Origin: UBA11403 sp963784615
GTDB taxonomy: Bacteria > Pseudomonadota > Gammaproteobacteria > Legionellales > Legionellaceae
DNA length: 64,000 nt
Direction of reading: 5' to 3'
Assembly: GCA_963784615.1 (NCBI GenBank)
Contig: CAWASG010000001.1
Span: forward strand, 1,054,001 to 1,118,000
The notes below the pieces were generated by a model. That model searched no databases. It saw only the letters and a program-made list of their open reading frames with translations, and was not told the DNA's origin. Shown piece after piece: positions 31,734 through 41,461 of this stretch (positions are counted from its first letter, which is position 1; each line of letters opens with the position of its first letter). Position numbers and translations under genes: made by a program.

Positions 31734-34196
31734 ATGGATATTAGCTATATACCGCAAGAAATTGAAGAACAGGCCCAGCAGTATTGGGTTAAAAAACAAT
31801 CTTTCAATGTCGCAGAGGACCTCAATAAAGAGAAGTTCTACTGCCTATCAATGTTCCCCTACCCCAGCGGATCACTTCACATGGGACATGTTCGCAATTA
31901 TACGATTGGCGACGTGATCGCGCGCTTTCAACGCGCTTTAGGAAAAAACGTTTTACAGCCTATCGGCTGGGACGCGTTCGGATTACCCGCTGAAAATGCT
32001 GCCATTAAACACGGCATTCCACCAGCGGAATGGACCAAAAAGAATATTGCCTCCATGAAGGCGCAATTTTTAAGACTCGGCAATGCCTATGATTGGCGTA
32101 GAGAAATCACGACCTGTTCCCCTGAATATTATCGTTGGGAACAATGGTTTTTCATCCGTCTGTTTGAAAAAGGACTGGTTTATAAAAAAAATGCTGTCGT
32201 CAACTGGGATCCAGTTGATCAAACCGTCTTGGCCAATGAACAAGTTGTTGATGGCCGTGGTTGGCGCTCTGGCGCATTAATTGAACGTAAAGAAATTTCA
32301 CAATGGTTTATTAAAATCACAGCTTATGCAGATGAGTTACTCAATGATCTTGATACGCTAACGGGCTGGCCTGAACAAGTCAAACAAATGCAACGCCACT
32401 GGATTGGAAGATCGGATGGGGCAATGGTTTATTTTAATGTTGAAGGCTTTGCCAAACGCCTGAAAATCTACACCACCCGAGTTGATACACTCATGGGGGC
32501 CACCTATCTTGCTGTTGCACCTGATCACCCACTTGCAAAACAAGCCGCAAGCAACAACCCCACCGTTCAAACATTCATAGACAGTTGCCAAGGCATTCGC
32601 ACAGCCGAGGCAGATATGGCAACCATGGAAAAGGCCGGTGTCGATACGGGCATGAAAGCCATTCACCCTATTACCGGGGATGCACTGCCGATTTGGGTTG
32701 CCAATTATGTATTAATGCAATATGGATCCGGCGCAGTCATGGCAGTACCCGCACATGATCAGCGTGATTTTGAATTTGCAGCGCAGTATTCTCTGCCAAT
32801 CAAAGAAGTCATTCAGTCAACGGAGCCTAAGAATGCTAAATCCGCAATGACCGACTCCGGTGTACTCATTCATTCAGGTCAATTTGACGGACTAACAACG
32901 CCTGAAGCATTAAAATCAATAACCCAATATCTAGAGACCCATGATGCAGGCAAAGCTTGTGTCAATTATCGGATCCGTGATTGGGGCGTTTCCCGGCAGC
33001 GATACTGGGGTACACCCATTCCGATGATTCTCTGTGACGACTGCGGTCCAGTACCCGTTCCGATGGAACAACTACCCATCACACTTCCAGAACAAGTTGC
33101 CTTCACTGGCAGTGGTTCTCCTCTGGCTCAATGCCCTGAATTTTTGCACACCACCTGCCCAAAGTGTCATCAAGAAGCACATCGTGAAACCGATACCTTC
33201 GATACCTTTATGGAGTCCTCCTGGTACTATGCGCGGTTTGCCTGCAAAGGTCAGGACAGCGCCATGCTGGATGATCGCGCCAAGTATTGGACACCTGTCG
33301 ATCAGTATATCGGCGGTATTGAACATGCGGTAATGCACTTACTCTATGCGCGATTTTTTCATAAACTCATGCGTGATGAGGGGCTTGTCAATTCAAATGA
33401 GCCTTTCCTGTCATTATTAACGCAGGGTATGGTATTAAAAGACGGTCATAAAATGTCGAAATCATTGGGAAATACCGTCGATCCTAATCACCTCATAGAT
33501 ACTTACGGTGCCGACACGGCAAGGTTGTTTGTGATGTTTGCTGCACCACCTGAGCAATCACTCGAATGGTCCGATGCAGGCGTTGAAGGCGCGCATCGAT
33601 TTTTAAAACGTCTTTGGGCGTTTGCATTTCAACATCAAAAATTACTTCAGGACGTTAATCAAACAGTATTCGATGATAATCATAACATCCCATGGAATGA
33701 GTGTGAAAAAAGGCTGAAACAGTCGCGTCTGGTTGTTCACCAAACTTTGTCGCAGATTAATCATGACTATGAGCGACATCAATTCAACACAGTCGTATCT
33801 GGCTGTATGAAGCTGTTTAATGAAGTCAACACCTATGATATCAAAACAGAAGAAGATGGTTATTATATCCATTCGGTCATCAGTATCATTTTGCGTTTGT
33901 TAGCGCCGATTACACCACATATCTGTCATCATCTTTGGATGGAGTTAGGGTTTGAAAGAGCAATCATCGATGCGCCTTGGCCAAAAGTCGATAAAAATGC
34001 CTTGAAAGCCGATGAAGCTGACTACGTCATTCAAGTCAACGGTAAATTGCGGGCTCAATTCACCGCGAGTACTGATACAAGCGATGACGAACTAATTCAG
34101 CTCGCCAAAGAACACGTTGTGGCATTTATTGACGGCAAAGAAATCAAAAAGGCCATCGTTGTCGGACACCGTCAACTCATCAATTTTGTGATTTGA
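31734..34196 (+). CDS. leuS: Leucyl-tRNA synthetase
   Basis: 820 residues. Class I signatures HMGH (SGSLHMGHVRNY) and KMSKS (GHKMSKSLGNTV), with the CP1 editing domain between them (GATYLAVAPDHPL). It charges tRNA-Leu. It is followed directly by lptE, the standard leuS-lptE pair. Confidence 0.98.
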   Translation: MDISYIPQEIEEQAQQYWVKKQSFNVAEDLNKEKFYCLSMFPYPSGSLHMGHVRNYTIGDVIARFQRALGKNVLQPIGWDAFGLPAENAAIKHGIPPAEWTKKNIASMKAQFLRLGNAYDWRREITTCSPEYYRWEQWFFIRLFEKGLVYKKNAVVNWDPVDQTVLANEQVVDGRGWRSGALIERKEISQWFIKITAYADELLNDLDTLTGWPEQVKQMQRHWIGRSDGAMVYFNVEGFAKRLKIYTTRVDTLMGATYLAVAPDHPLAKQAASNNPTVQTFIDSCQGIRTAEADMATMEKAGVDTGMKAIHPITGDALPIWVANYVLMQYGSGAVMAVPAHDQRDFEFAAQYSLPIKEVIQSTEPKNAKSAMTDSGVLIHSGQFDGLTTPEALKSITQYLETHDAGKACVNYRIRDWGVSRQRYWGTPIPMILCDDCGPVPVPMEQLPITLPEQVAFTGSGSPLAQCPEFLHTTCPKCHQEAHRETDTFDTFMESSWYYARFACKGQDSAMLDDRAKYWTPVDQYIGGIEHAVMHLLYARFFHKLMRDEGLVNSNEPFLSLLTQGMVLKDGHKMSKSLGNTVDPNHLIDTYGADTARLFVMFAAPPEQSLEWSDAGVEGAHRFLKRLWAFAFQHQKLLQDVNQTVFDDNHNIPWNECEKRLKQSRLVVHQTLSQINHDYERHQFNTVVSGCMKLFNEVNTYDIKTEEDGYYIHSVISIILRLLAPITPHICHHLWMELGFERAIIDAPWPKVDKNALKADEADYVIQVNGKLRAQFTASTDTSDDELIQLAKEHVVAFIDGKEIKKAIVVGHRQLINFVI

Positions 34197-34198
34197 TT

Positions 34199-34717
34199 GT
34201 GAGAAACTGCTTCCGCTCCTTGATGGTACTGATAGCAATGGGCCTCATACTGTCCGGTTGCGGTTTTCATTTGCGCGGCATGATCGACATGCCGCGCTGG
34301 CTGAATCACATCGCCGTTATTATTGAACAAGCACAACGTGATTTGGGCCCCAGCCTGGTTGAATCCCTTCAGTCCTATAACTTGACGATCGATAGCTCTC
34401 CAGCTTCGGCTCAATACTGGCTGATTGTTCAACACGATAATCTACAAAAAAATATTGCTAGTATCAGCTCAAGCACGACCCCTCGCCAGTATGAATTGAT
34501 CTACACCGTTCAATTCAAGTTAATGCAAGCCAAAGGCCGAGACATCATCCCCTCCGCTACCATCAGCATTACACGGCAAGCGACCATTAACAGCGATCGA
34601 ATATTAGGCTCCAACGAAGAGGAAGCACTGTTGATTCATGAAATGATGAGGGATGCAGCGACACAGATCATCAATCGCATTAGCAAAATATCCCATCTGG
34701 ATGGTGTGACTCAATAA
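34199..34717 (+). CDS. lptE: LPS-assembly lipoprotein LptE
   Basis: About 172 residues from GTG 34199; TTG 34193 and ATG 34223 are alternatives. Lipobox LSGC (LILSGCGFHLRG) marks an outer-membrane lipoprotein. LptE plugs the LptD barrel and helps insert LPS. It begins 2 bases past the leuS stop, so translation is probably coupled. In E. coli holA follows; here 5.7 kb of accessory DNA intervenes. Confidence 0.9.
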   Translation: MRNCFRSLMVLIAMGLILSGCGFHLRGMIDMPRWLNHIAVIIEQAQRDLGPSLVESLQSYNLTIDSSPASAQYWLIVQHDNLQKNIASISSSTTPRQYELIYTVQFKLMQAKGRDIIPSATISITRQATINSDRILGSNEEEALLIHEMMRDAATQIINRISKISHLDGVTQ

Positions 34718-34811
34718 CTCTTTCTCTACACAACAGCTTTGATTTGATTTGAAAAAATCGCATTCATGGTCTAAACATTAACTATTAAGATATTAATGGA
34801 TTATTTTAATT

Positions 34812-36164
34812 ATGCCAACGGCGATGCAAACTGTAGAGGTGTTAGATATTGTCCCATCAATGGCGGTTCCCGCTCAGCTTTACTCCGCCTATCAACTATT
34901 TATCAACAGTGCCAATGCAGACATAAAAATAATTAATGATGGAATAGTAGAGTTTAATGCGCTACCACCCGATACACCACCTGAAGGCAGATTGGTGATT
35001 CTCAATAAAATTTATGCGCTTCAGCAAGATATGAATAATCGATATCCTATGAATTTTATTTCAACTTGCAAAGCCTATCAAACGAAGATCCACAAAAATC
35101 TCCGAGTTCAGCTTATAGAGCAATTCAAAACACTTGGCTTCACTTCGTTATACAATAGAAATTGGCCCATCCAAGCGCCCACAAACCCCAACCACTTAGC
35201 CGAAATGCTCGCCAAAATGCCACAAGCTGTATTTGATGGATTTATTGCTATTTGTTGGTTAGAACCCTCAAGCATAGGAACAAGACTTCGATATCTCTAC
35301 AAACAACATTATCCTGAGGAATTCAACCTCGTGGATACATTTGTTAATACGCATGAGATACGAATTATTACTTCGGAAGGAAATTCAAGAAACATCTGGA
35401 TAAAGCCGCCTTCTCAACAACCTGTTGTTCTTAAAATTGACGCTCGGAGAGGTCAACCGAAGCTAGCCGAAATGGTGCTAAGAAGGAAAGGATTTTCTTA
35501 TTTAACACAATCTTTAGGGGAAGAACGCCAAGGAACCGCGATTCTTAATCCGCGTACATTAGAGACCTTAACGGCAACAGTAGTGATTACTGATTTTTGT
35601 CCAGGTGGTGACTTGAAAACGAAAGCCAAAAAAATTCATGCGGCAAAAAAGTCACCCACTGAAATAATTGCTTCAACCTTGAATTACTATCGGCAAATGG
35701 CTGCTGCCATGCTGGAGCTCCAGACCAAAGGTTTTGCCTTTCCTGACGCTAAAAATTCCAATTGGCTTATTGATGATAACGATCAACTCAAAATTGCTGA
35801 TACCAAATCGTTCCTTTTTATAGAACCGCCCGACAAACTTATCTTCAAAGTCCCAGACAACTTGTGGTTGAACCTTGTTTATACTCTAACTCATGTGCCA
35901 AAAGAACTATTGGAAACAAAAAATCCTTGTTCAGCTGATAAAATGCATACCTACATGCTTGGAAAGAATGTATATCAATTTCTCACAGACTGCGATGTAA
36001 AATTTTTAGTTGATGCGGTTCATACTACCCACCCTTACTATTCTACATTACAAGCCATAGGGGCAAAACGCTCGTTTAATGACGACGATTTCAAGCAAAC
36101 CGTAATCAATAATAAAACTTGCCAACTTACCGTTTTCAATGCCCCATGTAACGTCTCACTCTAA
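34812..36164 (+). pseudogene. Eukaryotic-like protein kinase, N-terminal part, truncated by transposon insertion
   Basis: 450 codons as read now, of which the first 445 are native and the rest come from the transposon end. After an N-terminal region of about 180 residues a divergent kinase domain begins: Lys208 in VVLKIDA (ATP-binding Lys), hinge VITDFCPGGDL (259-268), catalytic loop FPDAKNSN with Asp312, Lys314 and Asn317 (HRD-x-K-x-x-N pattern, His-Arg replaced), and Asp330 in IADTKS in place of DFG. The key polar residues are kept, so the ancestor was probably active. The C-lobe end is at 39237-39725. No signal peptide. A T4SS-type effector is plausible from context but unproven. The shortened protein could still be made; activity is doubtful. 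Confidence 0.8.
36142..36146. repeat. Target-site duplication, left copy
   Basis: CCCCA directly before the left transposon end; identical to 39232-39236. Confidence 0.88.
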
Positions 36165-36200
36165 TTTACATACCTTGTCCCGATTTAATTAACCTGAGAC

Positions 36201-36229
36201 AAAAAACCCCAAGGCAAGCACCTCGGGGC
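36201..36229 (-). terminator. Terminator after the transposon ATPase gene
   Basis: Minus strand CCCCGAGG-TGCTTG-CCTTGGGG followed by TTTTTT, about 10 bases after the ATPase stop and inside the left transposon end. Confidence 0.88.
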
Positions 36230-36239
36230 TCTCTCACTT

Positions 36240-37040
36240 TTAAATTTGTTTCAACAGAGCGATGGCCTCTCTGATGATGTCATCTGGTAGATGATTGATG
36301 TTTTTATCGGTAGCCAATCGCAGTGATGTAACAATGAGTTTATGTGCTTGTCTTGGATTACCTTTTGAGGACATTCGAAGCAACTCAAGCGCTGAGTCGG
36401 ACAACAACTGATGCGTACATCCAGCCTGAGAAAAACCATGTTCAATAAGCTGCTTAAATGCATCGCGCTCAAGAATTGGCTTCAATTCACAACGTGCTTG
36501 AATCCGCGATTCTAATGCAGCATTGGCGGGTTTTCCTATCTCGCGAGCGAGCTCAGGGTGGCCTACCAACCAAACGGTCATGTAGTCTTTGGAATCAAAG
36601 ACAAAATTGAGGAAAGCTGGAAAATCACGAAAGAATTCAGATGGAAGATTTTGTGCTTCATCAATAATGAATACTGGCATGATGTTTTTTTGAGTCGCCA
36701 AGTGAATGATGTAGTCCTTAATATCGCGCCACAACTGAGCACGGCGATAGGAAGAAGTCAGTCCAAGTGTCAGCGCCATTTGACGATAAAAATCGAGTCG
36801 ACCAAAATCTGTCTCGGCTATGTAGAAAACGCTGTATTGATGTGGGTTTAAAGTGCTGGTTAGTTGTCGAAGTGCGGCCGTTTTCCCAAGTCCAGGCTCT
36901 GCTGTGAGTAATCCAACGCCAGGTGATTGAAGAAGCCAATTAAACTGTTGAGCAAGGCCGGCAAGTTGAGCGTTATCCCATAACTGGATGCTTTTTTTTC
37001 CTAAGGGCGCTTGGGTTAAACCAAAAAATGATTGGTACAT
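36240..37040 (-). CDS. Transposition AAA ATPase, TniB/ExeA-like
   Basis: 266 residues. Walker A is in EPGLGKTAA (about 50-58), Walker B in VFIIDEAQNL, and a sensor region VWLVGHPELA. Such ATPases (TniB, TnsC, MuB, IstB relatives) choose target DNA and activate the transposase. The start ATG abuts the transposase stop (TAAATG), with GAGG just upstream, so translation is coupled. Confidence 0.85.
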   Translation of the reverse strand: MYQSFFGLTQAPLGKKSIQLWDNAQLAGLAQQFNWLLQSPGVGLLTAEPGLGKTAALRQLTSTLNPHQYSVFYIAETDFGRLDFYRQMALTLGLTSSYRRAQLWRDIKDYIIHLATQKNIMPVFIIDEAQNLPSEFFRDFPAFLNFVFDSKDYMTVWLVGHPELAREIGKPANAALESRIQARCELKPILERDAFKQLIEHGFSQAGCTHQLLSDSALELLRMSSKGNPRQAHKLIVTSLRLATDKNINHLPDDIIREAIALLKQI

Positions 37041-38393
37041 TTAATTATCCTCTCCAGTTGTTTGTGCAAAGGTGCCAATGGACTCGACGTAGTCTTCAAA
37101 AACCAATTCAACATTGTGCTCACGCTGGATCCCTTCAGGCGAAGGTGCTGCATGTGGTCGTTGGCGCTTACGATTAAGATTGGCGTCTAAATCTAATAAA
37201 ACAGCGGCCCCCAAATTGTCACCGAAGGCTGTTTCAACCCGAACCGCAATATTTGTGTGCGGATTAAATACCAACGTCACTTTCTCACCGACAAGGTTGT
37301 GATGCACCTCAAACATCTTGCCATCCCAACTGATCGTGCCATCTTTGCGAACAACTCGCTCAGTACGATGGTAGAAAATATCATCGATTTTATTGGCGAA
37401 ATAAGGCGTTAGAGGGCGCACGTGAAGCAGATCGTCTCTCCAACTATCAAGCGGTGTTTTCTTATCTAATCCACCATGCAGACGAATATGATAAACATGC
37501 TCAATCCAGGCCCAAAGGCGAGCATTGAGATCACCCAAATCACGAATTTTATCGACATCAAGCTCATCGATAAATTGTTCTCGAAACGTGCGATGAAAGC
37601 GCTCGAGCTTACCTTTGCCCTCGGGTTCTCTGGCGCGACAGTAGACAAGCCGTATCTCTAAGTGGGCACAAATAGTTTGTAATGACTCTGAGCGGTATGC
37701 AGGACCATTATCAATAATCAATTTATACGGTACGCCTCGTTTCAATACAGCGGATTTGAGCACGCCCTCTATATCGAGAGCGGTTTCTCCAAGACAAAAT
37801 GCACTATGTGTAATAAGGCGTGACGAGTCGTCAATCAGCGAGACCAAGTAAGTTTTTCGCATCCCAGATGGCGTTTGAATCCGTGGGCCATGGAGTACAT
37901 CTCCTTGCCAGATATCTCCTGCATGGGCAGCCACGAATGATCGGCGCTCAATAGTGTCTTGGTTGGGTATAATGCGTTTTGACAGGTGCTGTTGTTGTAA
38001 AAAACGATGAACGGAAGCTCGAGCCAATGTGTCTTTAGCAACTAATCCTTCGCGCTCAATCATGCCAATGATAGTGTTAATTGAGCGTGAAGGCTTATCC
38101 TTTTTAAGTGTCACAATTCTGCTTTGTACGGCTTCTGAAAGTTGTGTGCTTCCTTTGTCTACGCGCGGCTTGGGATTCAGTGCTTCGATACCTCCTCGCT
38201 TCCAATCGTAGTACCAGCGCGCAATCGTTTCTTCACTGATATGCGTTCGTCTTGACTCAGGAATAGTGTAACGATCGGCAGCCAAACTTCGGATAATACT
38301 TTTAACCTCACCGCGCTTTAATTCAGCACGGCTCGCTAATGGACCAAGAACCATCAGGCGAAACAAAGCCATCGGGTGTAAAGGTTTACTCAT
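37041..38393 (-). CDS. DDE transposase, Mu/TniA-like
   Basis: 450 residues. N-terminal helix-turn-helix region (HISEETIARWYYDWKRGG), then an RNase-H-fold core with the DDE residues in IWQGDVLHG, LIIDNGPAYRS and EPEGKGKLERFHRTF, and a C-terminal Mu-type beta domain (DGTISWDGKMFEV). It joins TGT...ACA ends to target DNA. RBS GGAGAG precedes the ATG. Overall layout is closest to TniA/IS481-like enzymes; exact family not assigned. Confidence 0.88.
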   Translation of the reverse strand: MSKPLHPMALFRLMVLGPLASRAELKRGEVKSIIRSLAADRYTIPESRRTHISEETIARWYYDWKRGGIEALNPKPRVDKGSTQLSEAVQSRIVTLKKDKPSRSINTIIGMIEREGLVAKDTLARASVHRFLQQQHLSKRIIPNQDTIERRSFVAAHAGDIWQGDVLHGPRIQTPSGMRKTYLVSLIDDSSRLITHSAFCLGETALDIEGVLKSAVLKRGVPYKLIIDNGPAYRSESLQTICAHLEIRLVYCRAREPEGKGKLERFHRTFREQFIDELDVDKIRDLGDLNARLWAWIEHVYHIRLHGGLDKKTPLDSWRDDLLHVRPLTPYFANKIDDIFYHRTERVVRKDGTISWDGKMFEVHHNLVGEKVTLVFNPHTNIAVRVETAFGDNLGAAVLLDLDANLNRKRQRPHAAPSPEGIQREHNVELVFEDYVESIGTFAQTTGEDN

Positions 38394-38519
38394 TTTTCTC
38401 TCCGCTATTAATGGGGAGTGAAGTTAATCAGTAAAATCATGACACCGAAACGACCAAACTGTGTGGGGTGCTTATTTTGTACAAGCATGGCACAACTCAT
38501 GCTTATACTGATTAAGCGT

Positions 38520-39059
38520 TCATGGGATAACAACTCCGGTAACATGGCAAAGGCGCATCGCTGCACTCAGGCTCATTCTCTGAAGAGTCATTTTCCAAAA
38601 GTCTTTCATATTTATGGATCTGCCCAGTGCGCAAAAATAGGTACATAAGGCATCTTTATGAAAACGAAACTGCTTCGTAAAACGCAGCAGCCAACGCTTG
38701 ATGGTCTGGCGTGAGGGCTGCATCGTTTTTGATATAGCGTAAGCACTCATGCCAGAAAGGTACAATAAAAAAATGACCTGTTGCATCTCCCACAAATACC
38801 ATCTACGCGGTGGAATGCATTCCGGCAGGACTGAACATGTTTTGTGGCAACAGGGGCAATAGTATCGCTGAATAAACACTGGATTTAGTGAGGTGCTTGA
38901 AGGGTTAATGCGATCCGCTTCACGAGAATACCCACCATGTCGCCAAGGGTGTGATTTACCGCAACATAGACAATTTTTTAAGTCCAATTTTTCAGGTTCA
39001 TGCTTTTGGATATGAATGTACTGTACTAATGATAAAATATCTGCGAAAATATATGCCAT
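38520..39059 (-). CDS. Zinc-ribbon and helix-turn-helix protein of the transposon
   Basis: 179 residues. Two Cys pairs, CLCCGKS and RYYCPCCHKTC, form a likely zinc ribbon (about residues 30-75), followed by a helix-turn-helix (SGMSAYAISKTMQPSRQTIKRWL). It resembles the DUF6431-type proteins that accompany ExeA-like ATPase plus DDE transposase genes. It may recognise ends or targets, as TniQ/TnsD do in related elements; that role is inference. It is first in the transposon operon; RBS AGAGAT. Confidence 0.65.
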   Translation of the reverse strand: MAYIFADILSLVQYIHIQKHEPEKLDLKNCLCCGKSHPWRHGGYSREADRINPSSTSLNPVFIQRYYCPCCHKTCSVLPECIPPRRWYLWEMQQVIFLLYLSGMSAYAISKTMQPSRQTIKRWLLRFTKQFRFHKDALCTYFCALGRSINMKDFWKMTLQRMSLSAAMRLCHVTGVVIP

Positions 39060-39231
39060 GACTGATCTCTTGTTTTCTTGTTTTGTAAGAGACTCAATGA
39101 TACATGTTGATCAGTCACTAATCATAATTAATTTTTTATCTCATTGTTTTTGATAGTAGTGATTAGGCTTGTGATCAAGATAGTGCGAGATAAATTCTTC
39201 AGTTAAGAACTATATTTTTCGAGACATTACA

Positions 39232-39236
39232 CCCCA
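39232..39236. repeat. Target-site duplication, right copy
   Basis: CCCCA directly after the right transposon end; matches 36142-36146. Confidence 0.88.
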
Positions 39237-39725
39237 GGCGGGCAAGCATTAAAAGCGCTCATACAAAAAATGGTTCAACCCGATCCAGCTGCACGCATCA
39301 CCATCGAAGAAGCAATTCGCACTATAGATAGTATAAAAGCTTGGTTAGAAGATCCGAACTGTCAAGCCGTAGTCAAAGCGTGTCTTGATATCATAGTGGA
39401 AATGGATAAACAGACCCCAGTAGACGATCACATCATGAAAGATTATCTAAAAACCACTCAAGCGAAATTAGAATTTCCTCTTCTTCTGCAAGACCTTCAA
39501 GCTTTAAAAATTGAACTGGGCGCATATGCACATGAAGTCAACACTGTGAAGACATTACCTATTCCTGTACAAGGGACATTCAAGAGAACGCCGATAAGTG
39601 AACGTGTTGATTTTTGCAACAGGATATGTTTACCCGAACCTACTCAAGCATTTAAGGACAGATTGCAACAAGTCAATGCTGATACCTCAGAAAAAAATGC
39701 AAAACCGTCAGGCCCAGGCGTATAA
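39237..39725 (+). pseudogene. Eukaryotic-like protein kinase, C-terminal part, separated by transposon
   Basis: 162 codons plus stop. It opens with GGQALKALIQKMVQPDPAARITIEEAI, the classic last helix of a kinase C-lobe (the conserved Arg in PAAR), followed by a helical tail. Its frame is that of 34812-36146 once the transposon and one CCCCA copy are removed, giving a 607-residue protein reading NAPGGQALKAL across the junction. An ATG at 39270 could start a 151-residue remnant but has no ribosome site. Confidence 0.85.
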
Positions 39726-39758
39726 TATTAATTATCTTTTATCAAAGGAGACACTGTC

Positions 39759-40412
39759 ATGCCCTATTCCCCTAGCGCCTCAATTCATATAGCGGCGGCA
39801 GAAGGAAACGTCGAACGTGTTGAGGAACTGTTATCACAACATATACAGCCCGCGACTCCTGACGCAGAAAAAAAGCTTGCGCTTCATCACGCCTTACATC
39901 TGACGAGGGATTATGAAGAAAAACTCAAAAACAACAAAATTTTCATTGCAAAAATACTCATGCATCGCGCGCCAGTAACGTTGACTCATCCGGATTATGC
40001 TGGTGATACCCCAATGCACTTGATGGCATCAAATGATGCATTCCACGACCTTCTAGTCGAAGCACTACAACTTAATCCATCCTCTGCATTAATTTCTAAT
40101 AATGCCGGTGAGTATCCTATTCACGTCGCTATTGCGAATCAACAACTTGCCGCAGAAAAAACGCTGCTCAGCCAACCCAATGTTGCAACGCTCATCGATG
40201 CACATGGCAATACCCTACTTCATCATGCGGCGATGGCACATAATTTAACGATAATTACCGATCTTATTAACTCATATCAAATCGACGTCAACGCCTATAA
40301 TGACAATTTTCAGACAGCTCTCGACATTGCTGCTTCGATGCATTTCAGTGATATCGTTGATTATTTAAAATCCCATGACGGAATATCCACTCAGTCTACA
40401 CTCAATATATAA
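39759..40412 (+). CDS. Ankyrin-repeat protein (candidate effector)
   Basis: 217 residues made of about five ankyrin repeats: SIHIAAAEGNVERVEELLSQ, GDTPMHLMASNDAFHDLLVE, GEYPIHVAIANQQLAAEKTL, GNTLLHHAAMAHNLTIITDL and FQTALDIAASMHFSDIVDYL. AAAGGAG lies 9 bases before the ATG. No signal peptide or catalytic domain. It follows the broken kinase gene by 33 bases and was probably in its operon, so the transposon may reduce its expression. Ankyrin proteins in Legionellales are often secreted into host cells; secretion here is inference. Confidence 0.85.
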   Translation: MPYSPSASIHIAAAEGNVERVEELLSQHIQPATPDAEKKLALHHALHLTRDYEEKLKNNKIFIAKILMHRAPVTLTHPDYAGDTPMHLMASNDAFHDLLVEALQLNPSSALISNNAGEYPIHVAIANQQLAAEKTLLSQPNVATLIDAHGNTLLHHAAMAHNLTIITDLINSYQIDVNAYNDNFQTALDIAASMHFSDIVDYLKSHDGISTQSTLNI

Positions 40413-40456
40413 TGATATAATGGTTCACTAAAAACCATTTTCACACAGGCCAATAC

Positions 40457-41461
40457 ATGCTCATAAAATACCAGGCGCTAGCAGGTTTACTGCAAAACAA
40501 AACATACGCTCTCTATGTGCTGCTGGGTAACGACCCGTATTTGCTCAATGACGCTGCTGTTCAAGTCAAACAATCGTTTCTAAAACGCCCTGATGTGTCT
40601 CAAGCCGTCATTGATATTCAGTCGCCCGCTGACTGGTCATTGCTGGTTGCTGAGGCGAATAGTTACTCTTTATTTAGCGAAGATGTATTTTTGGATGCAC
40701 GTTACGACAAAAAAACCATTGACGCGACTGGTAAAGCCCTATTAACAGAGTATCTTGCAGCTATCAATGACCGTTGTCTCATCCTGTTACGCGCGCCCCT
40801 GCTGTCTGCTAAAGCGTTACAGTGGCTCGTCGACAGCCCGCACGCCATCGTTGTACAGGTTTACTCCTTTTCAGCGCCAGCGCTAAAACAGTGGATCGAC
40901 ATACAGCTTCATGCTAAAGGCTTTCGTACGGAACCAGGTGTTAGCGATTTAATTCACCAATTCACGCAAGGGAACATGCTGGCTACAGCCCAACTTCTTG
41001 AAAAGTTGTCACTCTGTTCGAAGCCCGGCGAACTCATCACTATCGCGATGATTCGTGAGCAATTGAGTGACCAATCTCATTTTGAAGTCTATGCACTTGC
41101 CGAAGCATGTTTGAATGCGAATGCCGTACAATGCATTCGTTTACTTCAACAATTTCGTGCAGAGCGCATCGAGCCGACTTTGGTCCTATGGATTTTAACC
41201 CAGGAAGTTCGCCTGCTGATCCAGCTTCATTATTTATTAAAACAACGTACATCGATTGACGCAGCCTGTAGTCAGCTAAAAATCTGGTCGTCCCGCGTGC
41301 ACTTTTATGCAAGAGCGACGACACGTTTATCCATTCAGCCTTTACTCACCTTACTTGGTGAATGCAAACAATTAGATGAAATGATTAAATCAACGCAAAG
41401 CATGCAAATATGGGACAAATTTGATTTAATAGCGCTATCATTGTGTGGGGTAAGACAGTGA
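40457..41461 (+). CDS. holA: DNA polymerase III delta subunit
   Basis: 334 residues. Clamp-loader subunit that opens the sliding clamp; its AAA+ fold lacks functional Walker motifs, as expected. Family features: YVLLGNDPYLLNDAAVQVKQ near the N-terminus and the C-terminal helical collar. Its position directly before nadD (GTGA overlap) supports the call. Confidence 0.92.
   Translation: MLIKYQALAGLLQNKTYALYVLLGNDPYLLNDAAVQVKQSFLKRPDVSQAVIDIQSPADWSLLVAEANSYSLFSEDVFLDARYDKKTIDATGKALLTEYLAAINDRCLILLRAPLLSAKALQWLVDSPHAIVVQVYSFSAPALKQWIDIQLHAKGFRTEPGVSDLIHQFTQGNMLATAQLLEKLSLCSKPGELITIAMIREQLSDQSHFEVYALAEACLNANAVQCIRLLQQFRAERIEPTLVLWILTQEVRLLIQLHYLLKQRTSIDAACSQLKIWSSRVHFYARATTRLSIQPLLTLLGECKQLDEMIKSTQSMQIWDKFDLIALSLCGVRQ

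Larger units (their letters stand above)
36147..39231 (-). mobile_element. 3,085-bp transposon with TniA/TniB-like genes
   Basis: Left end TGTAACGTCTC (36147-36157) and right end GAGACATTACA (39221-39231) are inverted copies matching at 10 of 11 positions. TGT...ACA termini and a 5-bp duplication (CCCCA) are typical of Mu/Tn7/Tn5053-like elements. Three minus-strand genes: a zinc-ribbon/HTH protein, a DDE transposase and an AAA ATPase. No cargo or resolvase is present. It interrupts a kinase gene; all three genes look intact. Confidence 0.9.

Noticed and set aside
39270..39725. Stand-alone 151-residue gene
   Set aside because: It lacks a ribosome site and is the in-frame C-terminal continuation of the kinase broken by the transposon.
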